Origin: Phycisphaerae bacterium
GTDB taxonomy: Bacteria; Planctomycetota; Phycisphaerae; UBA1845
Length of the DNA: 64,000 bases
Direction: 5' to 3'
Assembly: GCA_029260075.1 (NCBI GenBank)
Contig: JAJDDY010000058.1
Location: 124,001-188,000 of the forward strand
Shown here: positions 16,783-26,280 of the stretch, in pieces
Layout: each line of letters starts with the position of its first letter
How positions within the stretch are numbered: position 1 is the stretch's first letter
Made by a program: the position numbers and the translations under genes
Notes under the pieces: model-generated
Seen by the model: the letters and a program-made list of their open reading frames with translations, nothing else
The model's database searches: none
Told to the model about the DNA's origin: nothing

Positions 16783-18399
16783 TTACGATGCGCCCAGCCG
16801 CTCCGGCATATCGGCGATGATGTACGCCATGGTGGCCAAGACGGCCACGTTCTCTGATATTTCGCGCGGGTCCACCTTGTCGATCGTGTCAGCCATCGTG
16901 TGGTGGTAGTCGAAATACTTGGAGCCTTCGACGCGGTGCCCCATCAGCACGAAACCAGCGTCCTTCATCTGTCCGACATCGGCGCCGCTGTGGCCGACCT
17001 TGGTGGACATGGGGCCGATGTGCGGTTCGATCAGGCTCAGAATTTCGCTCACTTGCCGTTCCGCGATTCGTAGTCGATCTTTGTCCAAGCAATCCAACGA
17101 GTAGCCAACCGGCTTGAACACGCCGCTGTCGGCTTCGATGGCGGCGACGTGCTTGCTGAGTTCGTCGGCATGATCCTTGGCATACGCCCGTCCGCCAGCC
17201 ATGCCGTTTTCCTCGTTGGTCCACAAGACAACGCGGATGGTGCGGCGCGGAATCATGTCGAGTTTTCGTAAGACGTTGATGGCTTCCATCGCCACGATGG
17301 ATGGACCGCCGTCGTCGTGGGCGCCGCAACCGACGTCCCACGAATCGATGTGCCCGCCGATCACGACAATTTCTTCGGGGCTGGTTGTGCCCCGTAATTC
17401 CGCCACAACGTTGGCCGACACGGCATCGGGTAGCGTTCTGGCTTCCATCTTCAGGTTCACCACGGTTCGGATGCCGCGCGCTTGGAGTCGGGTAAGCATT
17501 TCCGCGTCTTCGACAGTGATGGCGGCTGTGGGGATTTTCACCTTGGCATCGCCGTATCGCATCGCACCGGTGTGCGGACTCCGCAAACTTGTTGCTGTGA
17601 CGGATCGAACGAGCGATGCAACAGCACCCAGCTCCGCGGCCATTCGTGCGCCGTGAACGCGGTACTTCACGGTCGACCCATAAGCGGCGCCGTTCTCGGC
17701 GTCGTAGGGCGGCATGACTTTATTGAACAGCACGATCTTGCCGCGAACCTGAGCCGCCACTTTGTCGAGCCCATCTTCGTCGGCGACGACCAGCACCGGC
17801 GCCGTGATGCCGTCGGATGGCGTTCCGACCGACCCGCCCAATCCGAGCATGCGCAGCGTCGCGACGCGGGGTTCGAGCATGGTGACGGATTCGTTCCCTC
17901 GAACCCAATGCGGGACCATGACCTTCTCACGGTGGGCGTTGGCTTGGCCGTCTTGATGCATGGTCTCGACGGCCCAATCGATCGCCCGCTCGAGCGAATC
18001 GGATCCGCTTAGTCGGTGTCCAATGGATAAGCAAAGATATTCCAAACGGTCGTAGGCTTCGTTGTCGGCGAGGGCGGCGTTGATGATTTGGTCGGCCTGC
18101 GATTTGTATCGTGAGGCCAAGGGTTCGCGCTCCTTGGCGTCCGAATCGGTGCCCGAATTTTCGTCCTTATCCGCCGAGTTTTTCTCGGCCGGGTCCATGC
18201 CCAACTCGAGTTTCGCCGACCCCACCTTGACTGAGCACCCCGCGAGGTTGAGGGCCAAGAAAAGAGTAAGCCAGACTGGTCCCAGGTTGGTTCTTCCGAA
18301 CGGTGTCGTTCCGGACCTATCGCCGGTCCCGTGCGTTAGTGTGTCATGAGCTCTTGGTGATCCGCGCAATGTCATGCCTCCCAGGTTGTACGTCGACAA
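16783..18399 (-). CDS. M28 family zinc aminopeptidase/carboxypeptidase, lipoprotein
   Basis: 538 residues. A lipobox LNLAGC ends at Cys55 after a hydrophobic stretch, unusually far from the start at 18399; no closer in-frame start was found. Residues about 65-95 are a charged linker. A PA (protease-associated) domain lies at about 190-330 (PVLVVADEDGLDKVAAQVRGKIVLFN). The M28 catalytic domain follows with the zinc ligands visible: GGHIDSWD, AHDDGG, TNEENG, EADSG and YHHTMADT. This arrangement matches carboxypeptidase Q-like exopeptidases. It should act in the periplasm or at the outer membrane on peptides. Single gene, flanked by repeat blocks. Confidence 0.88.
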   Translation of the reverse strand: MSTYNLGGMTLRGSPRAHDTLTHGTGDRSGTTPFGRTNLGPVWLTLFLALNLAGCSVKVGSAKLELGMDPAEKNSADKDENSGTDSDAKEREPLASRYKSQADQIINAALADNEAYDRLEYLCLSIGHRLSGSDSLERAIDWAVETMHQDGQANAHREKVMVPHWVRGNESVTMLEPRVATLRMLGLGGSVGTPSDGITAPVLVVADEDGLDKVAAQVRGKIVLFNKVMPPYDAENGAAYGSTVKYRVHGARMAAELGAVASLVRSVTATSLRSPHTGAMRYGDAKVKIPTAAITVEDAEMLTRLQARGIRTVVNLKMEARTLPDAVSANVVAELRGTTSPEEIVVIGGHIDSWDVGCGAHDDGGPSIVAMEAINVLRKLDMIPRRTIRVVLWTNEENGMAGGRAYAKDHADELSKHVAAIEADSGVFKPVGYSLDCLDKDRLRIAERQVSEILSLIEPHIGPMSTKVGHSGADVGQMKDAGFVLMGHRVEGSKYFDYHHTMADTIDKVDPREISENVAVLATMAYIIADMPERLGAS

Positions 18400-18809
18400 A
18401 TCTCTTGGGTATCACGCGCCAGGAGAAATCGAGCTAAGCGGAACGGGCACGTTCCGCACAGACGATCGCTCGCGCGATCGGCTGGATACTGAGGGTTCTC
18501 CGGGTGCATACGACCGCGGTCATTGTATCGAGCCTCGCGGTTGCCACCAGGGGATCAGGGTGCGAGAAAGGAATCACGCACTAGCGATAGATGATTGGGG
18601 TGCGAGAGAGGATTCATGCACCAGCGATAGGGGATTGGGGCGCGAGAAGGGATTCACGCACCAGCGGTTCACGCACCAGCCGAGATTCACGCACCCGCGA
18701 GCACCAGCCGATTGACGCACAAGCGAAACAGCTCGCGCTTGCCGATAACCGGTACATGACGACGTACGCTTGTTCCCGCGAGAAGCGACGTTTACCATAG
18801 AGGCCATGG
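18400..18809. repeat. Intergenic with tandem family C palindromes (18559-18722)
   Basis: Three ordered copies of the C element (GTGCGAGAAAGGAATCACGC and variants) are spaced about 40 bases with GATAG..GATTGGGG between them, followed by partial copies (CACGCACCAGC). Confidence 0.75.
18770..18798 (+). promoter_or_regulatory. Candidate sigma-70 promoter for the phosphatase operon
   Basis: TTGTTC (18770-18775), 17 bases, TACCAT (18793-18798), just upstream of the first alkaline-phosphatase-superfamily gene. Confidence 0.4.
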
Positions 18810-18896
18810 GTGCAACGGGGGCGCGTGGCCCCGCGAAGACAACATCGCGAGATTTGCCCTGGAGACCCGCATCTGTGGGAATCGCCGGCGGTACCG

Positions 18897-21089
18897 ATGA
18901 CTGAGTCAGACGACATCACAATAGCCCGTCGCCACCGCGCTGTTGCCGGACCGCGATTGCTGCTGGCGATCGCTTTCGTTGTGCTGACGCTGCCCACGGA
19001 TGCCCAGGCCTACATCGGTCCCGGCGCCGGATTCGCCGTCGGTACGACCTTGTTCGCCTTCTTCGTAGCGTTCTTCTCCGGGTTGGCCGCGATTTTTCTC
19101 TGGCCGTTCCGCTGGATGGTCCGCGCCATTCGTGGGCGTCGAGCGCTGGCCAAGGCCAGGGTGGAGCGCGTCGTGATTCTTGGGCTGGACGGCATGGAAC
19201 CATCGCTAGCCGAGCGTTTCATGGCCGAGGGCAAGCTTCCCAACCTTAGCCGGTTGGCGAGGCAAGGCTGCTACAAGAAGCTGGGCACGACGTTGCCGCC
19301 GTTGTCGCCCGTGGCGTGGTCGACGTTTTCGACGGGTTGCAACCCGGGTAAGCACAACATTTTCGACTTTCTCACTCGCGACAAGCGTTCGTATATGCCG
19401 GTGTTGTCGTCTGTGAAAATCACCGGGGCGACGCGGTCTGTGAAGATCGGTCCGTATCGAATCCCGCTGGGCAAGCCGGACATTCGCATGTTGCGTCGCG
19501 GCAAGCCGTTTTGGAACGTGTTGGGCGAGCACGGCATCTTCAGCAACATCATACGCGTACCCATCACGTTTCCGCCGGAGCCGTTTCGCGGCACGCTTCT
19601 GTCCGCGATGTGCGTGCCGGATCTGCGCGGTACGCAGGGTACGTTCACGTTTTATACGACCCGTAGCGAAACGGACGACGACCTGATCAGCGGTGAGACG
19701 ATTCGCGTGAAGCGCGATGGCCCGGTGATTCGTTCGAACCTGATCGGTCCGGACAATTCGATATCCGAGAAGCCCGGGCCGATGACGTGTGCGTTCCACA
19801 TGACACTTGGCGCGAACGGCTCGGCCACACTGAAGGTCAGCGGCGACACACACGAGTTGACCGAGGGCACGTATTCACCGTGGGTCCGCGTGGCGTTCAA
19901 AGCGGCGCCGGGCATCAAGGTTAGAGGCATCTGCCAATTTCTCCTGCTGCGTAAGCATCCTGAAGTCGAGCTATACGTCACGCCCATCCAAATTGATCCG
20001 GACAGCCCGGCCATGCCCATCGCTCACCCGAGTGTGTTCTCGACGTACCTGTCCAAGTCGCGGGGGCTTTATGCGACGCTCGGGCTGGCAGAGGATACTT
20101 GGGCACTCAACGCGAAGCTTCTCGGCGATGACGATTTTCTTCATCAATGCAACCAGGCCGACGACGAGCGGGAGGATATGTTTTTCGACGGTTTGGAGAA
20201 GGTGAAGCGAGGGCTTTGCGTTTGCGTGTTCGACGGCATGGATCGAATCCAGCACATGTTCTGGAGGTACATGGACGCCGACCATCCGGCCCACGACGGC
20301 CAGGCGACAACTCAGCGACGCGACGCCATCGAAACGCTCTATCGGAACATGGACGTACTCGTGGGCAAGACCATGCGCGAGTGCGATGACGATTCGGTGC
20401 TGATGGTGATCTCCGACCATGGGTTCAACACGTTTCGGCGCGGCGTGGATCTCAATCGCTGGCTCGAGAAGAATGGTTACCTCACGCTCAAACCCGGGGG
20501 TCACGGGAAGAAGTATCTGGCCGGTGTGGATTGGAGTCGCACCAAGGCGTATGCGATCGGACTCGCGGGAATCTGGCTCAACATCAAGGGTCGCGAGTCT
20601 CAGGGCGTCGTCGATCCGAGCGAGGCCGCCGCGCTACGGCAGGAATTGGCCGAGCAGCTCACCGGTTTGCGTGACGACGAGAAGGATTGCCTTGCGGTCT
20701 CGAAAGCGTACAACGCCCACGCGACGTATCGCGGTCCGTACCGGCAGGAGTCGCCGGATATTATCGTCGGCTACAACAACGGTTACCGAATCTCGTGGGA
20801 GGCGGCCATCGGACAGCCCACCGAGCAGGTCTTTCACGACAACAACAAGGCGTGGAGCGGCGACCATTGCATCGATCCGAAACTCGTACCCGGTGTGCTT
20901 TTTTGCAGTCGGAAGATCAAGGACGAGCGTCCGCGATTGATGGACCTCGGCGCTACCGTGCTCGATCTGTTTGGCGTGGCGGTTCCGCCGAACATGGACG
21001 GTCGTCCGTTGGCCGTGGCCGATGCCGGGGCGCCCGAGCCTGCGGCTGCAATCAGTGAGTCGTCAACGCAAGCGGTGGTGACGTCGTGA
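18897..21089 (+). CDS. Membrane-anchored alkaline phosphatase superfamily (type I phosphodiesterase) protein
   Basis: 730 residues from ATG 18897; a GTG at 18810 would add 29 residues of unlikely sequence. Two hydrophobic stretches (about 20-40 and 45-75) form an N-terminal anchor, followed by VERVVILGLDGMEPSLAERF, the first metal site of the family. SPVAWSTFSTGCNPGKHNIFDF carries the expected nucleophile region (Ser/Thr), VLMVISDHGFNTF the DH metal pair, and WSGDHCIDPKLVPGVLF the last His. The enzyme class hydrolyses phosphate mono- or diesters or transfers phospho-groups, here on the periplasmic side. It overlaps the paralogous next gene by ATGA, so the two are translationally coupled. Substrate unknown. 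Confidence 0.82.
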   Translation: MTESDDITIARRHRAVAGPRLLLAIAFVVLTLPTDAQAYIGPGAGFAVGTTLFAFFVAFFSGLAAIFLWPFRWMVRAIRGRRALAKARVERVVILGLDGMEPSLAERFMAEGKLPNLSRLARQGCYKKLGTTLPPLSPVAWSTFSTGCNPGKHNIFDFLTRDKRSYMPVLSSVKITGATRSVKIGPYRIPLGKPDIRMLRRGKPFWNVLGEHGIFSNIIRVPITFPPEPFRGTLLSAMCVPDLRGTQGTFTFYTTRSETDDDLISGETIRVKRDGPVIRSNLIGPDNSISEKPGPMTCAFHMTLGANGSATLKVSGDTHELTEGTYSPWVRVAFKAAPGIKVRGICQFLLLRKHPEVELYVTPIQIDPDSPAMPIAHPSVFSTYLSKSRGLYATLGLAEDTWALNAKLLGDDDFLHQCNQADDEREDMFFDGLEKVKRGLCVCVFDGMDRIQHMFWRYMDADHPAHDGQATTQRRDAIETLYRNMDVLVGKTMRECDDDSVLMVISDHGFNTFRRGVDLNRWLEKNGYLTLKPGGHGKKYLAGVDWSRTKAYAIGLAGIWLNIKGRESQGVVDPSEAAALRQELAEQLTGLRDDEKDCLAVSKAYNAHATYRGPYRQESPDIIVGYNNGYRISWEAAIGQPTEQVFHDNNKAWSGDHCIDPKLVPGVLFCSRKIKDERPRLMDLGATVLDLFGVAVPPNMDGRPLAVADAGAPEPAAAISESSTQAVVTS

Positions 21090-23140
21090 TGAAGCGTTTT
21101 CGATTCACAGTCGTGAGTGCGTTGTTACCGCTGGTCGCTTGCGCGCTAGTGTTCGTCCCGTCATGCGCTCGGGAACAGCAGGCGTCGTCGCCGAAGCCGA
21201 AGGTCATCGTGATCGGATTCGACGGCATGGACCCGCGTCTGTGCAAGCGTCTGATGGACGCCGGCCAGCTACCGAATCTCGATCGCATGCGACAAGCCGG
21301 CGGGTTCAAACCGCTTGGCACAACCATTCCGCCGCAGAGTCCGGTGGCGTGGGCGAGCTTCATCACCGGCGCCAACCCCGGCGTGCATGGCATTTTCGAT
21401 TTCATTCATCGCGACCCCACCAAGCAGTGCGCCCCGTACTATGCGGCTGCCGAGACTACGGAGGGCGAGGGTGGATGGGAGGTCGGCGAGCACAAGATTC
21501 CCCTGACGTTTTGGCCATTCAACCATGAGCCGCCGAAGACCCTGCTACGCCGAGGAGGTACGCCGTTTTGGGACTATCTCGACAACGCGGGTGTACCGGT
21601 TTGGATTTACGATATACCCGCGAACTATCCGCCAAGCCCGTCGAAGCATGGCCACGTCCACTGCCTTGCCGGCATGGGTGTGCCGGACTTGCTCGGCGGA
21701 TACGGCACGTATCAATTCTTTTCCGAGGACACGTTGGTGAGCAAGAGCGAAGGCGGCGGCCTGCGCACGCCGCTCGTGTTCAGCGGCGACCGGGCGACGA
21801 TCCGTCTGGTCGGCCCGGAAAACACCGTGTTGCAACATCCGACCGCCACGCACGTTGAACTCGAAGTGTTTCGTCACCCAACCGACGCGGCTGCACGCAT
21901 CGATTGGCAGGGGCGAACGGTGGTGTTGAACGAAGGCGAGTGGAGCGACTGGCAGCGCGTGGAATTTGAAATGGAGATGCCGCAGTTTCTACCGAACCGG
22001 TCCGTTCCGGGAATCTGCCGCTTCTATCTCCAGGAGGTTCGCCCAAACTTTCGCCTTTACGTGACGCCCATCAACATCGACCCCACCGACCCGGCCGGCC
22101 AAAAAATCAGCGAGCCGAAAGATTTCGTAACAGAAATAGCCGAGGAGCTTGGCCCGTTTCCCACGGCCGGATTCCAGGAGGATCACAAAGCCCTATCGAA
22201 TCGAGTTTTTGATGACGCTGAATACAAGCGGCAGGCGGACTATGTGTTGACCGAGCGTCTTTCGCTTCATGACTTCGCGTTCGATCGATACGACGACGGG
22301 CTGTTGTTTTTCTACTTTTCCAGCACCGACGTACAGGCCCACATGTTCTGGTGGGATTCTGACGAGAAACACCCCGTTCGCTCGGCGGAGGACGCGAAGA
22401 AATACAATCAGGTGATCATTGACTTGTATCGCCAGATGGACGGCGTCGTCGGAGAAATCGTCGATCGGTACGGTGACGACGCCACGATACTGGTCATGTC
22501 CGATCACGGGTTCTGCAACTTTCGAAGACAGTTCAACGTCAACACGTGGCTACGTGAAAACGGATACGTCAAGCCCGACGATTGTCGTTCGCTCATCAAC
22601 CCGGCCCGTCGCCCGCTGGTCGATTGGCGTCAAACGAGAGCTTATGGATTCGGGCTGAACGGTCTATACATTAACTTGCAAGGTAGGGAGAAGTTCGGCA
22701 TCGTCGCGGAGGCGGATCGTGATACGTTGCTCGACGAAATCAGTGACAAGCTCTTGGCGGTGCGCGATCCGGTGGACGGGCAGCCCGTCGTGGCTACGGT
22801 CTATCGCAGCGACGAGGTTTACTCTGGGCCGCTTGCGTCGACGGCGCCCGATTTGATCATCGGATACCATCGCGGCTATCGGGCGTCGTGGTCTACGACG
22901 CTGGGCAATGTGAGCAAGAGCGTGTTGAGCGACAACAAGTCGGCGTGGAGCGCGGACCACTGCATTGCGGCTGAACAGGTGCCGGGCGTTATTTTCAGCA
23001 ACAAGCCAATTCGCAAGTTAGATCCGTCGCTGATTGATGTGGCTCCGACGATCTTGGAATCGTTGGGCGTTGCACCACCGTCGAGCATGGAAGGGCGGAG
23101 CTTGTTCTCATCGGACGCCGAGGCGAGCGCCAAGTATTAG
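21086..23140 (+). CDS. Alkaline phosphatase superfamily lipoprotein, paralogue of the preceding gene
   Basis: 684 residues. N-terminal lipobox FVPSC (Cys near residue 28) makes this a lipoprotein where its upstream paralogue is a membrane protein. The same family landmarks appear in the same order: VIVIGFDGMDPRLCKRL, SPVAWASFITGANPGVHGIFDF, ILVMSDHGFCNFRRQFNVNTWL, ADHCIAAEQVPGVIFSN and the closing DVAPTILESLGV. The two proteins are alike over their whole length, so a tandem duplication is likely. Start ATG 21086 sits in the stop of the upstream gene. Probably periplasmic phosphohydrolase; substrate unknown. Confidence 0.82.
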   Translation: MMKRFRFTVVSALLPLVACALVFVPSCAREQQASSPKPKVIVIGFDGMDPRLCKRLMDAGQLPNLDRMRQAGGFKPLGTTIPPQSPVAWASFITGANPGVHGIFDFIHRDPTKQCAPYYAAAETTEGEGGWEVGEHKIPLTFWPFNHEPPKTLLRRGGTPFWDYLDNAGVPVWIYDIPANYPPSPSKHGHVHCLAGMGVPDLLGGYGTYQFFSEDTLVSKSEGGGLRTPLVFSGDRATIRLVGPENTVLQHPTATHVELEVFRHPTDAAARIDWQGRTVVLNEGEWSDWQRVEFEMEMPQFLPNRSVPGICRFYLQEVRPNFRLYVTPINIDPTDPAGQKISEPKDFVTEIAEELGPFPTAGFQEDHKALSNRVFDDAEYKRQADYVLTERLSLHDFAFDRYDDGLLFFYFSSTDVQAHMFWWDSDEKHPVRSAEDAKKYNQVIIDLYRQMDGVVGEIVDRYGDDATILVMSDHGFCNFRRQFNVNTWLRENGYVKPDDCRSLINPARRPLVDWRQTRAYGFGLNGLYINLQGREKFGIVAEADRDTLLDEISDKLLAVRDPVDGQPVVATVYRSDEVYSGPLASTAPDLIIGYHRGYRASWSTTLGNVSKSVLSDNKSAWSADHCIAAEQVPGVIFSNKPIRKLDPSLIDVAPTILESLGVAPPSSMEGRSLFSSDAEASAKY

Positions 23141-23179
23141 GCACAGTCCGCCACTTCGGGCTGCAACGGAGGTATGTAG

Positions 23180-23365
23180 ATGGCAAGAGTAAAGATCGAT
23201 GACGCGCTGTTTCAACGCGTCAAGAAGATGTCCGAACAGGCTGGGTATAGTTCTCCGGAGGAGTTCGTCAGTCACGTGATCGAGAAGGAATTGTCGATGC
23301 TGGAGTCCATCGATACCAACGAGGACTTAACCGATCGACTCAAGGGTTTGGGGTATATCGAATAG
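23180..23365 (+). CDS. Small 61-residue protein following the phosphatases
   Basis: Preceded by a strong ribosome site (GGAGGT at 23169-23174, six bases before ATG), so it is surely translated. The first half (MARVKIDDALFQRVKKMSEQ) resembles a ribbon-helix-helix strand and helix; the end (LTDRLKGLGYIE) resembles the C-terminal tail often seen in sulfatases and related phosphatases. It lies 39 bases after the second phosphatase and probably belongs to that operon. It could be a DNA-binding regulator or an accessory peptide; neither is proven. Confidence 0.7.
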   Translation: MARVKIDDALFQRVKKMSEQAGYSSPEEFVSHVIEKELSMLESIDTNEDLTDRLKGLGYIE

Positions 23366-23570
23366 CTCGCCGGACGGAAACACCGGGCGGATTTGCGCAA
23401 GCGTGGGTGCGAGATAGGAATCACGCACCAGCGGTGCCGGTGCGTCCGGGACACACCCTACGGTTTTCCAGCGCCAGCGGGAGCGAAGCTCTTGTGTGGC
23501 ACCGGCTTCCAGCCGGTGATCCGAATTGCACGAAGCAATTTCACGAAACGATCGCAGTAGGAACTGATCA
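23366..23570. repeat. Intergenic with families C, H and B
   Basis: C copy 23406-23432, H palindrome (GGTGCGTCCGGGACACACC) 23439-23459, and B copy 23494-23522 in a row. Confidence 0.8.
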
Positions 23571-24527
23571 TTGGAGAGACTGAACACAATACTCATCGGC
23601 ATCGCCGACGCTGTCCTCTGGTGTCGCGACGCTGTCGTATCCCTCGCGGTCATGGTCGGTCATGCGCTTGACGCGATAGCCGAGCCAGTCCTCTCGCCAC
23701 TCGTTGCCTTCGTGAATCCGATCTTAACGAGCATTGTCGACGGTGTCTTCGCCGCGCTCGCGCCGTTACCGGTTTGGTGCGGTCTCACCCTGTTTTCCGT
23801 GCTGGCTGGCCTTCTTTCACTTGGCGTGTTTCGCCTCTGCTCAAATCAAGTTGCGATCAGCCGGGCGCTCGATGATATCAAGGCCAACCTCCTAGCGCTC
23901 AAGCTGTACAAGGACGAACTCCGGGTGACATTTCGGTGTCAGTATCGCATCGCCGGAGCGATCGCACGGTTGCAGTGGCACATGTTTCGGCCGGTCGCGG
24001 TGATGTTGCTCCCGATGCTACCGCTCTTGGGTCAACTCGGCGTTCGCTATCAATGGCGACCGTTACATCCGGGTGAGCAAACGCAGATCGACATGATCGT
24101 AGACGAATCTGCGGAAGGGCAGGGGCTCGGTGGTTTGCAGGTGACGCTTGAGGCTGACCCTGCGGTCACCGTGGAGACGCCGGCGGTTCCCGGTGACGGC
24201 AAGCTCGTGTGGCGAATCCATGCCGACAGGACGGGTCGTCATGTTCTGAAGTTTCACGTGGGCGACGCCATCGTAGAGAAGGAACTTGTGGTGTCGGACG
24301 GGTTCGCCCGCGTGAGCCCGACACGCGCCAAGACCGATTGGACGACGCAGCTATTGCAACCGGTCGAGCCGGCGCTTCCCGAGACCGGTTCGGTTCGATC
24401 GATTCATATTGACTACCCGTCGGTCGATTCCTGGGTCTACGGGTCCGACTATTGGATCGTCCACCTATTCGTAGTGTCGATGTTGGTTGCGCTCGTCTTC
24501 AGGCCAATCTTTGGCGTTCGGTTCTAA
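23571..24527 (+). CDS. Membrane protein with EMC3/Oxa1-like topology
   Basis: 318 residues from a TTG start. Hydrophobic segments lie at about 45-60, 63-86, 138-158 and at the very end (300-315). Between the second and third is a charged helix pair (ISRALDDIKANLLALKLYKDELRVTFRCQ), then RPVAVMLLPMLPLLGQLG and RPLHPGEQ. This TM-coiled-coil-TM order resembles DUF106/EMC3 and the Oxa1/YidC insertase superfamily. After it comes a periplasmic beta-domain (about 165-285) that ordinary EMC3 proteins lack. It follows the phosphatase operon on the same strand after a 205-base repeat gap. The insertase comparison is an inference from topology. Confidence 0.6.
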   Translation: MERLNTILIGIADAVLWCRDAVVSLAVMVGHALDAIAEPVLSPLVAFVNPILTSIVDGVFAALAPLPVWCGLTLFSVLAGLLSLGVFRLCSNQVAISRALDDIKANLLALKLYKDELRVTFRCQYRIAGAIARLQWHMFRPVAVMLLPMLPLLGQLGVRYQWRPLHPGEQTQIDMIVDESAEGQGLGGLQVTLEADPAVTVETPAVPGDGKLVWRIHADRTGRHVLKFHVGDAIVEKELVVSDGFARVSPTRAKTDWTTQLLQPVEPALPETGSVRSIHIDYPSVDSWVYGSDYWIVHLFVVSMLVALVFRPIFGVRF

Positions 24528-24565
24528 TGTTGGGTCGCGACGCCGGTGACGGATTCGACCGCTCC

Positions 24566-24644
24566 GAGCCGCGACCGCGTGGGAGCGCTTTCAATCTGTT
24601 ACGACCGCATTGCAAACGTCCACTTCCTTACGGGCGCGGCTCGG
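24566..24644. repeat. Family A REP, paired inverted arms
   Basis: GAGCCGCGACCGCGTGGGAG left arm, inverted CTTCCTTACGGGCGCGGCTC right arm, with the shared spacer and tail (AAACCCGCTATTCGATGGGTGACGG). Confidence 0.85.
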
Positions 24645-24754
24645 GAAACCCGCTATTCGATGGGTGACGGCGCTCTCGCGTTTCATCCACCAGGCTTTGC
24701 GCCGAGCGATCGCTTACTATCGCCCCGACCGTGTGTGATGCTGTCCCGCATCCG

Positions 24755-24783
24755 TTGTACGCCGCGCCTGCTGGCGTTATAAT
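24755..24783 (+). promoter_or_regulatory. Sigma-70-like promoter upstream of the aminotransferase
   Basis: TTGTAC (24755-24760), 17 bases, TATAAT (24778-24783). It would give a leader of about 200 bases before the aminotransferase start; no riboswitch was recognised in it. Confidence 0.6.
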
Positions 24784-24993
24784 GCGTGCGTTCTTTCGTG
24801 GCCGATCGTCGTGCGACGTGTTGCGCTGACGTTTCCGGCGCCCAGCGCCGCCTGTTGAACGAGGCCGGTACGATGGCGTCGTTGCGCCCCGGTGACAATC
24901 AGTTGCTGTTCCATAGCTGGGGTGTGGCGACGATGAACAAAAGGCTGGATGTTGGTACCACACTCGTTCGACGAGCCAGTAGGGAGGTGAGAC

Positions 24994-26193
24994 GTGGATA
25001 ATCCAATTGCCGATCGCGTTCGATCGATTCGCCAGTCCGACATCCGCCGCTACTCCGCTATTTGTGCTGCGATGAACGGTGTGAACTTGTCGCAAGGCGT
25101 GTGCGATCAACCGGCACCCGATGCCGTCAAGAAGGCAGCCAAGGCGGCCATCGACGCCGATCACGCCACGTATACAAATCTTCGGGGCATCATCGAACTG
25201 CGCGAAGCCATCGCCACGAAGATGCGTGATTTCAACAAGATCGATTGTGATCCCGAGAAGGAAGTTGTCGTCACCGTCGGCAGCGCCGGATCGTTCGCGT
25301 GCGCCGTGTTGTCTATCCTCAACGCCGGTGACGAGTGCATTGTTTTCTCTCCGTACTACAGCTATCACGTGAATCTTCTGACGCTCTTTGGTATGAAGGT
25401 CAAGTTCGTTGATCTTCATCCGCCGGACTGGTCTTACGATCCGCAACAGCTCGCCGACGCATTCACTGATCGCACGAAAATGGTTCTCGTGTGTACGCCG
25501 GGCAACCCGTCTGGAAAGGTGTTCACCAAGGCGGAGCTGCTCGACATCGCCTCGCTCGCCAACAAGCACAACGCGTGGATCGTCACCGACGAGATCTACG
25601 AATACATTACGTACGAGGGGCACGAACACGTTAGCGTTGCGAGCTTGCCCGAGGCGAAAGGTCGGACGTTGACCATCAGCGGCTCGTCCAAGACCTACGC
25701 CGTAACCGGTTGGCGTGTGGGTTATGCAGTTGGACCTGCCGAGCTCATCGAGCGCATGTCCGTCATCAACGACCAGTTGTACATTTGTGCACCCGCCCCG
25801 CTGCAGCATGGCATCGTCGCGGGAATGGGGCTTCCCGGGTCGTATTATGATCAGATGAGACGCGACTATCTTGCCAAACGCGAGTTATTGGTCGATACGC
25901 TCCGGGGGATCGGGTTTACGCCGTACGTACCGAATGGCAGCTATTACCTTCTCGCGTCGTTCGATCCCGGACGATGGGACGGCGCGACGGCCGCGACGGA
26001 GTCGATTTTGGAATCGGTCGGCGTAGCCACGGTTCCCGGTTCGGCCTTCTATCGGGATCCGGCCGATGGGGCGCACCAGCTTCGCTTCTGTTACGCCAAG
26101 CAGATGCGCGATCTCGAGATGGCCTGTGAGCGGCTCCGACAGTTGCCGCATCAAAAAGTTTCGGCACCCCATGCGGTTTCGGACGTATCATAG
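24994..26193 (+). CDS. Class I/II PLP-dependent aminotransferase
   Basis: 399 residues, GTG start with GGGAGGTGA five bases upstream. Fold type I landmarks: NLSQGVCDQPAP near the N-terminus, TVGSAGSFACAVLSIL, CTPGNPSGKV, IVTDEIYEYITY, the PLP lysine in SGSSKTYAVTGWRVGYA (about residue 233) and the substrate-carboxylate Arg in HQLRFCYAK. Family members transfer amino groups from aspartate, aromatic amino acids or kynurenine; the exact donor is not readable. It stands alone with its own promoter and is 19 kb from the kynurenine cluster, so a link to it is speculative. Confidence 0.88.
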   Translation: MDNPIADRVRSIRQSDIRRYSAICAAMNGVNLSQGVCDQPAPDAVKKAAKAAIDADHATYTNLRGIIELREAIATKMRDFNKIDCDPEKEVVVTVGSAGSFACAVLSILNAGDECIVFSPYYSYHVNLLTLFGMKVKFVDLHPPDWSYDPQQLADAFTDRTKMVLVCTPGNPSGKVFTKAELLDIASLANKHNAWIVTDEIYEYITYEGHEHVSVASLPEAKGRTLTISGSSKTYAVTGWRVGYAVGPAELIERMSVINDQLYICAPAPLQHGIVAGMGLPGSYYDQMRRDYLAKRELLVDTLRGIGFTPYVPNGSYYLLASFDPGRWDGATAATESILESVGVATVPGSAFYRDPADGAHQLRFCYAKQMRDLEMACERLRQLPHQKVSAPHAVSDVS

Positions 26194-26280
26194 AACAGTG
26201 GCCTAGTGGCCACGGTCATTGTGGACCATCGTGGGATGGCATCGAGTGACTTGGAAAGCGACGCTTGGAGTTGACGTGTA

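Noticed and set aside
24628-25809. A 393-codon minus-strand frame over the aminotransferase
   Set aside because: Shadow of the PLP enzyme, low-complexity and with no domain; the upstream end runs into repeats.
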